A DNA stretch of 64,000 nt from Vibrio ezurae NBRC 102218 (GCF_000467185.1 NZ_BATM01000021.1:92103-156102), one strand, 5' to 3'; counted from the stretch's first letter, positions 49,501-56,838 are shown. Numbers and translations are program-made. Notes: generated by a model from the sequence alone, not told the origin.

Positions 49501-52500
49501 GAAGCAAACGGATGTCACCTTACGTTTCCCAGAAAATGTTGTGGTCAACGACTCAATAGCGGCTGAGGTGATCACCAATACCGATTCTGACGACATTATT
49601 ATTGGTACCGAAGACACGAATATTCGTTTAGGTCAGCAGATAATGGACAAAGGCATTCTTGCGACTACAGCAGATAAGGATGATGTCGCCGACCTGCTCA
49701 CGTTGGTTTTCTCACAAGCGGATTTACACGGATTTTCGATTCTGGGTGCTGAGTACGACTACACGACCGCCGAGTATGTATTCAAAGGTTCGGTGGATGA
49801 AAGTGGCGCTATTTTAGGCTTAGAAAATCTCATTTTAGTGCCTGCGGAAGATTATGCAGGAGATGTGCTGATTGAGTTTACTGCGATCACCACCGATACC
49901 CAATCGGGCGATGAAAAGTATCATCCTCTTAGTATTCCTGTAGCAATCTCTCCGGTAGTTGAAACGACTCAAACTTTTACTATCTCCGTCAATGGTACCA
50001 GTGGCTTAGACGCAAATTTTGCCCCAATTGATGAAGGTGGTACCGAGGTATATCAAGACGATATCGCCTACGAAGATGGCATAATACATCTGCAAATCGG
50101 CGTTGAATCTACCGATATAGACAGTGCCGCAGACCGAGGCGTAGAGCACTTCCAGACGGTAACCATTGCCCTTAAAGATGCAACGGAAGGGGTATTAATT
50201 GATCTTAATGGAAACGAAGTTAGCGCGTTTACCTTAACTTATGACTCGAACAACCCAAGCGCAATTGAAGATTTTTTACAGGATGTGCAGTTTAAACCCG
50301 CAGAGAATTTCCCTACGGGTGATGATGACAATCTGGTTGAGTTAACGATTTCAGGTACTCTGCGAGATGCGACCGAATTTGACCAAACCTCAACCTACGA
50401 TCACCCATCAAATGTGGACTCAGATGTCGCATTCAGTGGCGAGCTTTCATTTGAGGTCACTCCAGTGGTGGACTCCATCATTGTTGACGGCGGAGATAAG
50501 TCAAACAAGATAGTTGTTACCGGAAATGAAGATACGCCGATTTTCTTAGACCAAATTCAGGGCACACCTTTTACCATTTCGCTAAAAGATAACGACGGTT
50601 CGGAAGAATTTGTTTCGTTGCGTATATCGGGAGTGCCAGATGATTTTCTGGTCAGCTCATCAAGTGCTTCTGATCCAGACGGGTTTACGGTGAAAAACAA
50701 TGGTGATGGATTCTGGACGATTCAGTTAAACAATCCATCAGTTACTAGCGTCTCCTTTGCCGATTTGGAGATTACCCCCGCAGAACAATTTAGTGGCACT
50801 GTTGATTTAGGCATCATCGCCTTTACTCAAGAAAAATTACTCGGCGTTCCTGTAGAGCACAACGCGAACTTTACCTTGGTGGTTAACCCTGTTGCAGATG
50901 CGGTTGATACGGCAATTGTCGATTCAGCTTCTGGCATCGAGAGTGAAGACATTGAGATAAAAATTAATGCGCAGATTATTGATGATGAGTACTCTCTTGC
51001 GGGCATAGTAGATGAAGAAAGCGCGCCAGAGATATTGCGCGTCACGGTACTGGATGTGCCAGATGGTGCGAGCATTCGCTTGTTTGATGGCACAAGCTTT
51101 GTCGACAATGGCGATGGCAGTTGGACTTTAGATATTAATGCTCAGCAGTTGGAGAGTATTTTCTTCAATTCTGGCGATAATAACGCCACCAATTGGAACC
51201 CTTCACAAATTAAGATTCAGGTTCAGTCGGTGGAATATGATTTCAACGGCGTTGAATACACCAATCCGGATGCAATTACTGAACAAGTGGTCGATCTGAC
51301 CATACAAGAAGCCAATGACCAGCCATTATTTGGTGGTGTCACGCCTATAGATGCTATCGAAGACAATGAATATATCATTGATAATTTAAGCATATCGGAC
51401 GTTGATGAAGTCGATGATCCAGACGCTATTTATACCTTTATTATTAGCGTTGAAAGTGGTTTATTGAACTTTCAAGATGGCGCAGAAACTTTGTTTGGCG
51501 TGCAACTGACCCCAGCATCGGATACCGCGGCGACTTCGATCACTGTCGAAGGCACAATCGCCAATATTAACGCAGCCTTGCAAGACGGTGTTCGCTTTAA
51601 TCCTGACAGCAACTTTAATGGCGATGTCAAAGCGAGCATTTTTGTCGACGACGGCGGTAACTTTGGCATTGCGGCAGAACCCACTGAAAACAGCACAGAC
51701 TTTATCATTACCGTGCAACCTGAAAACGATCAGCCTCTGTTTGCGGCTATTGCCGATGAGGCGGTCGATGAAGAAGGGACGGTGTTGATTGATTCCATTC
51801 AGATCAGTGATATTGACCAAGGCGAATCGCCATCAACTCAGTTCAGCGTTACTTTAGAGGTGGATGCAGGCGCGGGTAACTTCAGCTTTAGTTCAGCACC
51901 TACTGGAGTCGTCGTTACCCCAGCTACTGGCTCAACGATAGTGCTAACGGGTACACTGGCTGATATTAATGCAGCGCTGGCAACTGGCGTTCAATTTACT
52001 CCAGAAACGGATGTCACTGGTACATTACCTGTGACCGTTACGGTCAATGATGGCGCAAATGGCGGCATTGTCGATGCGGGCGATTCAACGACATCAAGCA
52101 CCAATCAAGTGACTTTTGATGTTGTGGTGTCGCCAGTCAACGATGACCCTATTATCACTGGCGTAAGTGATGTGAGCACGGATGAAGATGCGGCGGTGCG
52201 TATATCGGGCATTCAAATTGATGATCCTGATCTTGCGGATGATGCCACAACCGATTATGTGGTCAGTATTGAGGTGACCGATGGTCAATTAGATTTTGAT
52301 GCCGTCGATAAAACGGCATTTCCAGGTCAAATAGAGATCACCAATAATAAGATTGTGATTACTGGACTGGCCGATGATGTGAATACTTTGCTTAGCGCTG
52401 GGGTGCTATTTAGCCCATCGAGTGACTACATTGGCACGGTATCGGCAACCGTTACGGTCAGTGATGGTGGCAACATAGGCAGTGGCGGCACGTTAACGGC

Positions 52501-54256
52501 GACAGATTCGTTTGATATCACGGTAAATGCGCAAAATGATGCCCCCGATATTTCTGATTTACCGACGCTAACGACGGATGAGGATAGTGATCTGCTGATC
52601 ACTAACATTCAAATTTCTGATATTGATGAAACGGATGCGCCAGATGCGATTTACAATGTCACTATTGATGTGGAATCAGGGCTACTGTCGTTTCTGTCTG
52701 ATGTAGAAAACACCTATGGCATCACCATAGTGACGGCGACATTGCCTGCCACTAGCGTTGAAATATCGGGCTCGATTTCGCAGATAAATGCCGCCTTAGC
52801 CAACGGTATTAACTTTGCCCCGCAGAGTGATAACTTTGGCAGCGTCAAAACTACGGTACTGGTTGAAGACAACGGCAATTTTGGCGTCGTTAACGACCCT
52901 AAATCGCAAACCAAAGAGTTTGATATTGAAGTGGTAGCGGTTAATGACGACCCAATCACTACTCTGCCTGCTGATATTACTGTCGATGAGGGCGGCACAA
53001 CCAAAGTCGAAGGTATTCAAGTTTCTGATGTGGATTACGTGGGCAGTAATGCCAATGCCGATATTGAGGTATTACTGAGTGTTAATATCGGCACGGTTAA
53101 TATTGTCACTACAAATTTGGCGGTGACTATTACCGATAACGATTCCTCATCTGTGACTTTGAGCGGCCCCATTGATGAAGTGAATGCCGTTTTAGCGCAA
53201 AGTGATGCTTTGCAAGGTGTCTTTTACAGCAATCCGCAATACACCAATAGTGCTGAGTTAACCATAGTCACCCGAGACAATGGCATATTTGACGATGCCG
53301 GAGCAAATGCTCAAGACAGTGATGTGGTGACCATTAACATTACTCCTGTCGCCAATGCTCCTACGCTGACCTTAAATAGTGAAAATCAGCGCAGTTTGAA
53401 TACGGTTATTTCAGAGTCGGCGTTGGCATCAAGAGTGGTGCCTTTGTTGGGCTTAATGGCCGCATTAACCGATGCCAGTGAAACCTTAACCATTGAAGTA
53501 CGCGGACTCGATAGTGCTCTTGTGGTTCAATCGGCAAGTGGTAGCGCGGTGGCTGGCGATGACGAGGGTACTTGGGTATTAGATGCAACAGCACTCACTG
53601 ATGCAGTGATAGTGCTGAACGACCCTCTAGTATTCCCAACGGATGCAGTGAGCTTTGATGTTGTGGCTATTTCAAATGAGAGTGATTTGACCCTCACTGC
53701 AGAGTCGAGCGCTGTGAGCTATACCGTGGCGATTGTGACAGATGGCAATGAGCTCGATGCATCTCTTGCAACAGGCGCAAGTACATTGATTGATGATGAC
53801 CAAGGTTCAACATTGCGAGGGTCCGATTTTGACGATGAACTGATCGGGGGAGACGGCAATGATATTCTCATCGGCGGGTTGGGGTCGGATATTTTAACCG
53901 GCGGTGATGGGGCCGATATGTTCATGTGGGACGAGGTGGATGATGCTCAAGTCGACGTGATCACTGACTTTAATTTGGCCGAGGGTGATCAGGTTGATCT
54001 TGTTGGGGTACTCGATGAGCTTGAATCTGGGGCGACACTGGATGACTTGTTGGTCAATTTTGACGATCAGCAAAATTTAACCGCGACTTTGATTGAAAAT
54101 AGTGATGACGTGCAGGTAGAAGTCAGCTCCGATACCGAATCACAATCTATACTGATCAAAGGCTTAAATGATCAATTGAACTACGGTGGTGATCCTGACA
54201 AGGATTTATTAACCACTATGTTTGAAAACCAAGTGTTTAAATACGGCGGTAATTAA
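34508..54256 (+). CDS. Giant RTX adhesin with LapA-like retention module, 6,582 aa
   Basis: Residues 1-130 form a retention module (VLITDVSVVEAVGNSVVINA, KGDTLQKGDVLLIGEDAKVM) ending in FLAAGNNN with a dialanine at 125-126, the kind of site cut by LapG-type proteases. After a linker, about 25 diverged repeats of about 139 residues follow from about residue 340 to 3810, each with W..L.SNG.AT, VT(Q) ... LDQ, and DTDGD ... DGADP motifs. Residues about 3810-5600 hold further cadherin/Ig-like modules, and about 5616-6280 five repeats of the DEDGE..I..I.ISD type. Three RTX nonapeptides (GGDGNDILIGG) lie near 6437-6471, then a type I secretion end of the VCA0849 class. No lapD, lapG or secretion genes are in the window. 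The role is surface attachment and biofilm, by family. Confidence 0.93.
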   Translation: MKEQVLITDVSVVEAVGNSVVINASSPAKPIKKGDTLQKGDVLLIGEDAKVMVQYGAKAEIFTQNCAVCVASVGPEQSSLLASSNLSASLELQDHPSQYSEQEIAAVQQAISRGADPSEVLDFLAAGNNNDDAQNSANGGFVSVEMNRAETRPETGFETDGVDIAGENLADDSLTINFAEGGGEINTAVVEGSLTTNTYPQTTVGSVVVEQATFALDPDTFTVVPLDVDAVLAELNAHISSGGEAVSFVYDEGLNALVGTLNGLEVISFTIAETVLDSGIELSVTTLVSQPIDHVDVNGQYVSIANDQLSVNFAITGEDISGFELIDPVQFSVVVSDGDNAIIDAVVSDEIESNGASVNAISGELYQLGSDGLDTVVFDAESLALFDGLLSNNSQTQVQLSDDGTTLTVVLRDDPLSKVFEITLDRNGGYSLQAFQAIEQNSLETLSVALPVTVTDNDGDITKGFLTLGLTDGNDLTINSVIAPTANEDEIGITSPSSSGDIGLIQGSDNVESITIAPSVLLDSVWNQLTSNGEATGLRLEESTVQQNGVGDLVKDKLVVYLKSDPSSVVLEVIVNVDGTYQVYLKQALDQDSQNLTSLDVPVIAVDTDGDSKQETISLEIADGSDPTGQDSLLDYIEIEDEFSTSREIVFSQGSDKIADISFEASVVDDATWQGIVSNGEQTSVTFVDNKTIQVNTVNGDPVLLVTIDNTGKYTLTQYRAIEQDTDVLNLIIPTTATDTDGDSVTQNITITVRDNISPTGDPSEVSYAETGSVGQANQGQIDFSVFSDAIETVQFLPSSIVAPIWADLTSNGEETSVSLSSDGTVLTVSTATQDVLIVSIGVDGSYSIVQNAGLDHPSAGDLSDNLLVLPINVLATDYDGDTASNVISIDITDGADPQAANSSIQYIELGEIVRTVSAQVVITKGSDAIDTVVIDPEIINDPDWLGITSGDLDTELRVDGNALTVYYLDADNNEVQVLNVSIALDGTYTVVQSKPIDQDPTTDSILLDIPVLVTDTDQDTANANISLTIIDGAPPLVSDKTIAFTEKATEQSFYDQFLIVVADDPIETVVFNVDALNADPIWDGLVSNDLPLSFSLSNNNALLTLYVTGDTSNKVLEVELEDLAGNFRVTQFQALDHSVLETLLLDLRVDVFDTDALDSEPQIANIRIEITDGDNATITPSTAPLITETGQEITVSGTVNVQQGSDDVFSVVFDKTSIENDTDWTGLLSNNSSLEVSVTGNNLAVYVSGDSSNLVLEATINADGSYTVTQYQALEHNGTDSISLTLPVIVTDTDNDSVFTDISLQIEDGDDPVIVNANVELFDDATDTPTAATGNVGLVVGSDVIESMNVTLTDAELAAWSNIESNGQATTLEVASGQLLLTLGDGSEVLKLEIGLDGQYSVTQFLPIDQPASNQNLLSVTVTATDADQDADSSVISITINDGVDPTSTASVSTPLDENDINDPDQVAKTGNIGLTDGVDDFASVVFNASVEQDATWLVLRSDNQATEVKLSDDGTTLVVHLQGDETAIVLTATINFDGSYSIQQLRALEQDVDSNVNDLTLQVDATDTDGDVTSTTISVPVTDGADPSIVNDAITVEEDQIGDPDIQPQQGDLGLVKGTDLVESVVIDDSVLTNLDWTSITSNGNGVTLELSSTNQLNVDDTLLISRTDNDAPVLKIIVNIDGTYSIELFEPIDQLGDQLSGDSVTLSLPVSANDADGDSSQANIIVTVNDGADPSGVDSTVDLQETTGVVSEGNQIVFSAGSEDIADISFDPDVVLDSVWNGLQTNGEGVTVALTDSKTLVVSSVSGAEVLKVVIDNEGNYLVTQSKPIEQDSTTDLTKLILPVIASDSDGDSGTADIIINITDNIAPSAPLSPIAYIETGESGQTNTGNILFTPGSDAVETLVIDDSVESDAIWGALTSNGVATDLTLDATGKVLTLSTSSGVDVLVLTLADDGSYSLVQNAALDQFAASDISELLVPVIATDYDQDSNSANISIKITDGDNATVEASSISLDEDGVAINTATDTGSINLQKGSDAIKSVEFTLSDAQQTAWESLTSNGQDTQLVITSNGLTVQLTDGTPVLTLTIDISGSYTVTQLQALDQTADVNALQVGVAVTDTDLDVVATTIDITINDGDEFALSVDEALWNEDSIGEALVLPITGSLGYQGSDAISSVALELSPEQLSAWQSITSNGEATVLTITDTGITVTTLGGDDVLVISVDTDGTYTLNQLASIDQDENDALNPDTLVLDVGVAVTDTDGDVTRAPISFSISDGTDPVIVNDIADLLENDIGDVTKQPFAGDLSLDAGSDAVVSIAINEDVVALDSPWQDLTSNGLATNVALSSTHQSGINDTLTVSLADGTVVMKVIVGIDGLYSIDLREPLDQDINNLTQLSISVDVKDSDLDVSSATISVKVTDGTDPSGSNSEIILNEISGVQSDSGQIDFVAGSEDIQSLSFNPDVALDATWNGLLSEGLATDVVLSNSNKTLTVIVDGDPDQKVLEVTIDDDGEYVVTQFQPIEQDALSNLTNLILPVLAKDSDGDSGTANINIKINDAGNPVGSDINVNFKEEGLPLEISDQQMVFTPASDSIETYQLDASSIAVDAWNNLTSNGAATSVSISGNTLSVILADGSDAVVLQLVLADDGSFSVKQNLPLDQDVTSNVNELSVSVIATDFDGDSDSADIKLKITDGIDPEILDATLNFVEVIDGSSFTGTMTINKGIDDIASVKFADLADDSPWHSITSDAQPTDLSINTDKTEITVYKDGDISQLVLVVKIAADGTYTITEYDAVDQPVDGPLALELDVVVTDTDLDVDTGTLKLNIFDGADPVVLDGAIDIVEISGEQTFYESFVITQGTDEIVAVTFGDSIETAVEWSGLVSNDLATSVTVTNSPNNNLPGNTLITVYIGNDPTNKVLEVEILDLEGSYRVTQFQALDHESLEKLLLDIPIFVEDSDDQTDPVEAKIALTISDGDDPALSSDTQAWNEDDIGVAFPIFSDLNLVTGSDDISSVRFELTTDQRSALENLTSNDLATDVVVTDKSIVVSQSGQDVLVVTLKDDGSYSIEQKRPLDQDATDKTNLVFDVVVADSDGDDNIDPITNRPPSVIDITITDGSVIESDDATLTWDEDDIGVAGYEVEGDLNYQGSDAIDTAVISLTTAQLTAWQAITVNGQSTTLEQTDQALIVRSAGVVALQLTLNSDGTFKLEQFLAVDQANSGGDETSLSAGVVFTDTDGDTANSTITVTIDDGTDIKSTDATEGWNEDERGTDTQPIEGDIGLTLGADVLASLDFVFNAAQQTQWQSITSNGRATSLVVSERSIEVFDGTTLVLSMSMDSAGNYNIEQFAAIDQSADNDLLELSVGVSAIDADNDETLSEIVLEIEDGADIGLTAYTVRINDNSLDVTPSIGDLDLTDGSDALVNLAFNLANGQLNQLGALTSNGKATEYTITEENTLITLSLSEAPNTSVLTIKLNQDGTYVVDQIQAIDQTASNDRYILNLNVDATDTDGDVTSVNARVRIDDGDDLTFTDAAISLQWNENNITGGVDFPVTGDMGLTQRADAIASVVFSLSSSQQSAWDGLTSNGIDTKVVISADGQTFSLVTDDTNLTPVFVGTIDIDGKYSFEQLQALDQVASDDFNRLGVTVEATDSDNDTVTKEISINIEDGTDPNSDDQVTPVDENLILDPDAAPVTGSVDLVKGIDAVATVKFDASLSTDLAWGSLLSNNQAVGLLLSADGTTFTVHIAGDTSDVVLVASINIDGSYSIEQLQALEQDNTALDINDLTLIVNATDTDGDVSTAEINVKIADGTDPQVNVAPAVTLVESSIDQGDTGVPPIQGGKDPDANLESASSSVTYLQGSDDVEAFYLDTANVSATFVDGSGDVALTYQGQPITFIVVAGGYMGVASVNGQQLDILSIQINNDLTSADFGQFDFELIRAIDHPISGPDTNPDSADTLNIVLPIYVQDMDGDNSPTKDLVVSVVDDVPEVIEKSFTVTEGDASSTINVLKQSGLETQGADDGALTQIQIGSTVISIDPSAGFQSFNLYSDGSDPANPVDADSLMGVLEVHPDGRIRFTAEDDVKQTGDFVAIDVQVTATDGDGDTSTKAINIQVDDITSQITSTGASGSEDAGRSVTQNDTNAQDNLPVGDAPIKVNISVNTDDFDNNEQLGAITVKGVDATEGDFYYFNGTNYVALTVSGSEVTLSKDQLMVSTLDNENWNVENLFFVPARNQGSEGTDYTYDISVEVYRNNALSETLDGSLDVEIKAIADSATWEPSAGNFEVTVDEDGDDAILQILAQTQDQDGSETITYEVSFVEELGHQLLIDGVVQTPNGFGLFIISADDIGKVTVNPTDNWSGTISVKVVAITTESDANALVPEARSEERFFSIKVNPIADDGAMVLTRIQLEEDTTTNLDQHIKLSPSQDLDGSEQLLVQISGLADSNGNLATLTWLGDPADNPINEISAGVYEIPYDMLSQVQFTPYLNSNVDFNMTVVGIIRDFAQQLENIDETTGTGTSVTVSNDRIIDSRPLVVDLKGVADFPTINIDGLGDTWLPILDDAGNAAGVETLIDENTDVPLNFKVFSGELADTPLDDSESVTVLISNIPDGVKVLDSENNEVDLLFVGYDAAGGPIYQANLTEAGVDTGIVLRPIPSFTGNIDLTATLVVTENDGDTTIIEGDILIKVQPVIDAKDGYQRTSTGDEDSFIEIDWHPSNADYPDSDEVIQLVTLTGFPEGSEVRVNGVITTIGVDGLLVISDSNGLRELLDGSAIVEVKPPTDDSSDFQLSVSIEVSEEDYEFTDGQAEYENTATTIINGTLDIVVRPVVESDANLSVTDLANQLIGDTSNPIIADANGMINFTINEVKDDAYSVNFADSDVTQTEQDALDKLAADPGATLTPEEQQELAQNPDEMIEELVVDFGTVDQDILDQLVIIGAVNNGDGKWVVTDEDDFTIVAPSGLKIAGDGDDAFSDLTITFIALVYDTGEEGEESARVQKQTDVTLRFPENVVVNDSIAAEVITNTDSDDIIIGTEDTNIRLGQQIMDKGILATTADKDDVADLLTLVFSQADLHGFSILGAEYDYTTAEYVFKGSVDESGAILGLENLILVPAEDYAGDVLIEFTAITTDTQSGDEKYHPLSIPVAISPVVETTQTFTISVNGTSGLDANFAPIDEGGTEVYQDDIAYEDGIIHLQIGVESTDIDSAADRGVEHFQTVTIALKDATEGVLIDLNGNEVSAFTLTYDSNNPSAIEDFLQDVQFKPAENFPTGDDDNLVELTISGTLRDATEFDQTSTYDHPSNVDSDVAFSGELSFEVTPVVDSIIVDGGDKSNKIVVTGNEDTPIFLDQIQGTPFTISLKDNDGSEEFVSLRISGVPDDFLVSSSSASDPDGFTVKNNGDGFWTIQLNNPSVTSVSFADLEITPAEQFSGTVDLGIIAFTQEKLLGVPVEHNANFTLVVNPVADAVDTAIVDSASGIESEDIEIKINAQIIDDEYSLAGIVDEESAPEILRVTVLDVPDGASIRLFDGTSFVDNGDGSWTLDINAQQLESIFFNSGDNNATNWNPSQIKIQVQSVEYDFNGVEYTNPDAITEQVVDLTIQEANDQPLFGGVTPIDAIEDNEYIIDNLSISDVDEVDDPDAIYTFIISVESGLLNFQDGAETLFGVQLTPASDTAATSITVEGTIANINAALQDGVRFNPDSNFNGDVKASIFVDDGGNFGIAAEPTENSTDFIITVQPENDQPLFAAIADEAVDEEGTVLIDSIQISDIDQGESPSTQFSVTLEVDAGAGNFSFSSAPTGVVVTPATGSTIVLTGTLADINAALATGVQFTPETDVTGTLPVTVTVNDGANGGIVDAGDSTTSSTNQVTFDVVVSPVNDDPIITGVSDVSTDEDAAVRISGIQIDDPDLADDATTDYVVSIEVTDGQLDFDAVDKTAFPGQIEITNNKIVITGLADDVNTLLSAGVLFSPSSDYIGTVSATVTVSDGGNIGSGGTLTATDSFDITVNAQNDAPDISDLPTLTTDEDSDLLITNIQISDIDETDAPDAIYNVTIDVESGLLSFLSDVENTYGITIVTATLPATSVEISGSISQINAALANGINFAPQSDNFGSVKTTVLVEDNGNFGVVNDPKSQTKEFDIEVVAVNDDPITTLPADITVDEGGTTKVEGIQVSDVDYVGSNANADIEVLLSVNIGTVNIVTTNLAVTITDNDSSSVTLSGPIDEVNAVLAQSDALQGVFYSNPQYTNSAELTIVTRDNGIFDDAGANAQDSDVVTINITPVANAPTLTLNSENQRSLNTVISESALASRVVPLLGLMAALTDASETLTIEVRGLDSALVVQSASGSAVAGDDEGTWVLDATALTDAVIVLNDPLVFPTDAVSFDVVAISNESDLTLTAESSAVSYTVAIVTDGNELDASLATGASTLIDDDQGSTLRGSDFDDELIGGDGNDILIGGLGSDILTGGDGADMFMWDEVDDAQVDVITDFNLAEGDQVDLVGVLDELESGATLDDLLVNFDDQQNLTATLIENSDDVQVEVSSDTESQSILIKGLNDQLNYGGDPDKDLLTTMFENQVFKYGGN
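34880..34888 (+). other. Predicted LapG-type cleavage site (Ala-Ala-Gly) in the adhesin
   Basis: Codons 125-127 encode AAG, within VLDFLAAGNNN, right after the predicted folded retention module and before an Asn/Asp-rich flexible stretch. This matches the position of the dialanine cut in LapA-type adhesins. Cleavage would release the adhesin from the cell surface under low c-di-GMP. No LapG homologue is in the window. Confidence 0.6.
35500..45960 (+). repeat. Array of about 25 diverged repeats of about 417 bp in the adhesin
   Basis: Each unit encodes about 139 residues and closes on a DGxDP-like motif. I count 25 such closings between about 35915 and 45935. The units are clearly related in protein sequence but have drifted far in DNA, so this is an old array, not a recent expansion, and should assemble without collapse. 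Confidence 0.8.
53815..53925 (+). repeat. RTX calcium-binding nonapeptide repeats
   Basis: Codons for GSDFDDELIGG, DGNDILIGG, LGSDILTGG and DGADMF give three to four GGxGxDxLx turns near the C-terminus of the adhesin. They bind calcium after export and help fold the secreted end. Such a low number is normal for this adhesin class. Confidence 0.88.
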
Positions 54257-54474
54257 CCAGCAGTATAAAACCTTGTGGCACAGGCTGTGGTAGCTCGGCG
54301 AATGGACATTGCTGGCTAATCGTTGAGTTATCACACACGCTCGGCTTCATCGGTATTACCCTCATGGTGTCCCTCATTGTATGGCATGTATTCGAGGGGG
54401 ATATGGGGAGAATAGATCGTGTTGTCTGCTAAGCCTACTTTTCGTAATTCACCATTTCTCACACTGAGGTGACT

Positions 54475-56835
54475 ATGGCTATATCTTCTTTATCCTCATC
54501 CGAGCTCTATCGCACTGCCGATTTGGACTTATTTTCCTGTAAATCGACTAAAGATATTCCACCTATTGACGAAATTGTTGGGCAAGAGCGAGCGCAATCA
54601 GCGGTTGAGTTTGCGATGTCCATTCGCGAAAAAGGCTATAACATTTATGCAATGGGCCGTAATGGTTTAGGCAAGCGTACAATGATACTTCGCTACCTAA
54701 AGCGTCACCCTTTTGATCAACACCAATTATACGATTGGTGTTATGTGGCTAATTTTGAAGATATTCGTGTCCCCAAAGTACTGAAAGTGCCTAGAGGGAT
54801 AGGGCACAGTCTGCGAATTGATATTGAAAAGCTAATGACTAAGTTGCTCAAAGCAATTCCGATGGCCTTTGACAACGAGATGTATTTTTCCCGCGCCGAT
54901 CGGTTAAAAAATCAATTGGCAAATAAGCAAACCACAGCGCTGGAAGCATTGACGAAAAAAGCCAAAGAAGAAAGCATCAGTTTGACGATCACCGCACAAG
55001 GTGATTATCAGTTTGTTGCCCTAGATGGTGAAGAGGCGTACACGGAAGAGTCGTTTGCATTGCTTGATAAGAAGACGCAAGCGAAATTTGATAAAACCAT
55101 TGATACGCTAGAAATCTCTTTGCGACATATCATTCGCGATCTCACTGAATGGGAAGAGCAATACACCGATAAAATTCAGAAACTGAACTCAGATGTGACC
55201 TTAGATGTCATTGGGCATTTTATCAAAACGCTGAAAAGTAAATATAAGAAATACCCAGAGGTAAAACAGTACCTCATTGATCTTCAATCTGATGTCATTG
55301 AAAATGTAGATATTTTCCTCGAAGAAAGCAACGAGCAGGGAGAGATCGCTACTGCGTCTCTTGATAAAAAGTTGCCTCGTCGCTACAAGATTAACGTGTT
55401 GGTTTCACAGGCAAAAGATGATCTGCCTATCATCATTGAAGAGAGTCACAATTATCACTCGCTGTTTGGGTATGTTGAAACCGCGACATTCAAGGGGACC
55501 GTTTTTACCGATTTTTCTTTGATTCGTGCGGGCGCTTTGCATAAAGCAAACGGGGGAGTGTTACTCATTGATGCTGTCAAAGTCCTTGAACAGCCTTATG
55601 TTTGGGATGGCCTTAAACGAGCATTGCGTTCAAGAGAGTTGAACTTAACGGCGTTGGAAAAACAGGTCACAATGACAGGAGCTGTTTCCCTTGATCCTGA
55701 ACCTGTTCCCTTAGATGTGAAAATCATTTTGTTTGGTGATTATCGAACCTATCAGTTATTGCAACATTATGACTCGGAGTTTGCTGAACTCTTTCGGGTC
55801 AGTGCCGATTTCGAAGATGAAATGAAGCGAGATCACGACTCAGAGCTTCACTACACTCGTTTTATTTCGAGCATAGTGCATGACAACAAATTGCTGCATT
55901 GTGACAAGAAAGCCATCGCAAGAATTATAGAATACAGTGCCAGAATTGCGGGAGATCAAAATAAAATTTCGCTGCATTCGGCTAACGTTGCCAATCTATT
56001 ACGTGAAGCAAACTACATTGCCAGAACTGCAAATGCGAATATAATTCGTGCGACCCATATTGAGAAAGCGCTGTTAAATCAGCTCTCTAGAGTTAGTCGA
56101 TTGCAAGAAAGCGTGATGGAAACCTTTACCAATGGCACCACCTTAATGCAGGCTCAAGGCGAAGCGATAGGTCAGGTGAACGCGCTGTCGGTTTTAAGTA
56201 CCAGTGACCATATGTTTGGTGCGCCTAACCGAATTACCGCCACCACCAGTTACGGTAGCGGCGAAGTCATCGATATTGAACGTAATGTTGATTTAGGTGG
56301 GAGTATTCACTCAAAAGGTGTGATGATTTTAACCGCTTATCTTTCGTCGGTGTTTGGCAAAACCGCAAAAATCCCCCTCACAACCAATATCACCTTCGAG
56401 CAATCGTATGGGGGAGTGGACGGTGATAGTGCCAGTATGGCTGAATTTTGCGCCGTGGTATCGGCTTTTTCAAAACAGCCTAACCGTCAAGATATTGCGA
56501 TTACGGGTTCAATGAATCAGTTTGGCGAAGCACAACCTATAGGTGGAGTGAACGAAAAGATCGAAGGCTTTTTTGATGTATGCAAAATAAAAGGCCGCAT
56601 CGCAACACAGGGGGTGATCATCCCCAAATCGAATGTGCATAACTTAATGTTACGAAGTGATATTTTACAGGCGGTTAGTAAAGGGGAGTTTCACATTTGG
56701 GCAATTGAACATGTCTCAGAAGCGATTCAATTGTTTACTGGTAAGGAGGCGGGTACGGCAACCGATGAAGGCAGTTACCCAATAGAGACTATTTATGGTA
56801 TTGCTCAGTCAAAACTCAACGCCTTAAGGAAATAG
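54475..56835 (+). CDS. Lon-like ATP-dependent protease (LonB/YcbZ type)
   Basis: A 786-residue cytosolic AAA+ protease. The ATPase part has the P-loop-like AMGRNGLGKRTM and Walker B GGVLLIDA with a large insertion of coiled-coil character (about residues 120-280). The C-terminal S16 protease domain has the catalytic Ser652 in GVDGDSASMAEF and Lys695 in GGVNEKIEGF, 43 residues apart as in Lon. I chose the ATG at 54475 with GAGG five bases before it over a GTG two codons earlier. A methyltransferase gene follows after 3 bp. The neighbouring adhesin is not clearly linked in function. Confidence 0.9.
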   Translation: MAISSLSSSELYRTADLDLFSCKSTKDIPPIDEIVGQERAQSAVEFAMSIREKGYNIYAMGRNGLGKRTMILRYLKRHPFDQHQLYDWCYVANFEDIRVPKVLKVPRGIGHSLRIDIEKLMTKLLKAIPMAFDNEMYFSRADRLKNQLANKQTTALEALTKKAKEESISLTITAQGDYQFVALDGEEAYTEESFALLDKKTQAKFDKTIDTLEISLRHIIRDLTEWEEQYTDKIQKLNSDVTLDVIGHFIKTLKSKYKKYPEVKQYLIDLQSDVIENVDIFLEESNEQGEIATASLDKKLPRRYKINVLVSQAKDDLPIIIEESHNYHSLFGYVETATFKGTVFTDFSLIRAGALHKANGGVLLIDAVKVLEQPYVWDGLKRALRSRELNLTALEKQVTMTGAVSLDPEPVPLDVKIILFGDYRTYQLLQHYDSEFAELFRVSADFEDEMKRDHDSELHYTRFISSIVHDNKLLHCDKKAIARIIEYSARIAGDQNKISLHSANVANLLREANYIARTANANIIRATHIEKALLNQLSRVSRLQESVMETFTNGTTLMQAQGEAIGQVNALSVLSTSDHMFGAPNRITATTSYGSGEVIDIERNVDLGGSIHSKGVMILTAYLSSVFGKTAKIPLTTNITFEQSYGGVDGDSASMAEFCAVVSAFSKQPNRQDIAITGSMNQFGEAQPIGGVNEKIEGFFDVCKIKGRIATQGVIIPKSNVHNLMLRSDILQAVSKGEFHIWAIEHVSEAIQLFTGKEAGTATDEGSYPIETIYGIAQSKLNALRK

Positions 56836-56838
56836 TCA

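Noticed and set aside
34798..53925. Many minus-strand open frames across the adhesin gene
   Set aside because: They arise from the skewed Asp/Thr/Val codon use of the repeats and recur at the same repeat phase.
54257..54474. Gap between the adhesin and the Lon-like gene as a secretion-operon junction
   Set aside because: No type I secretion gene follows, and I could not find a convincing terminator or promoter.
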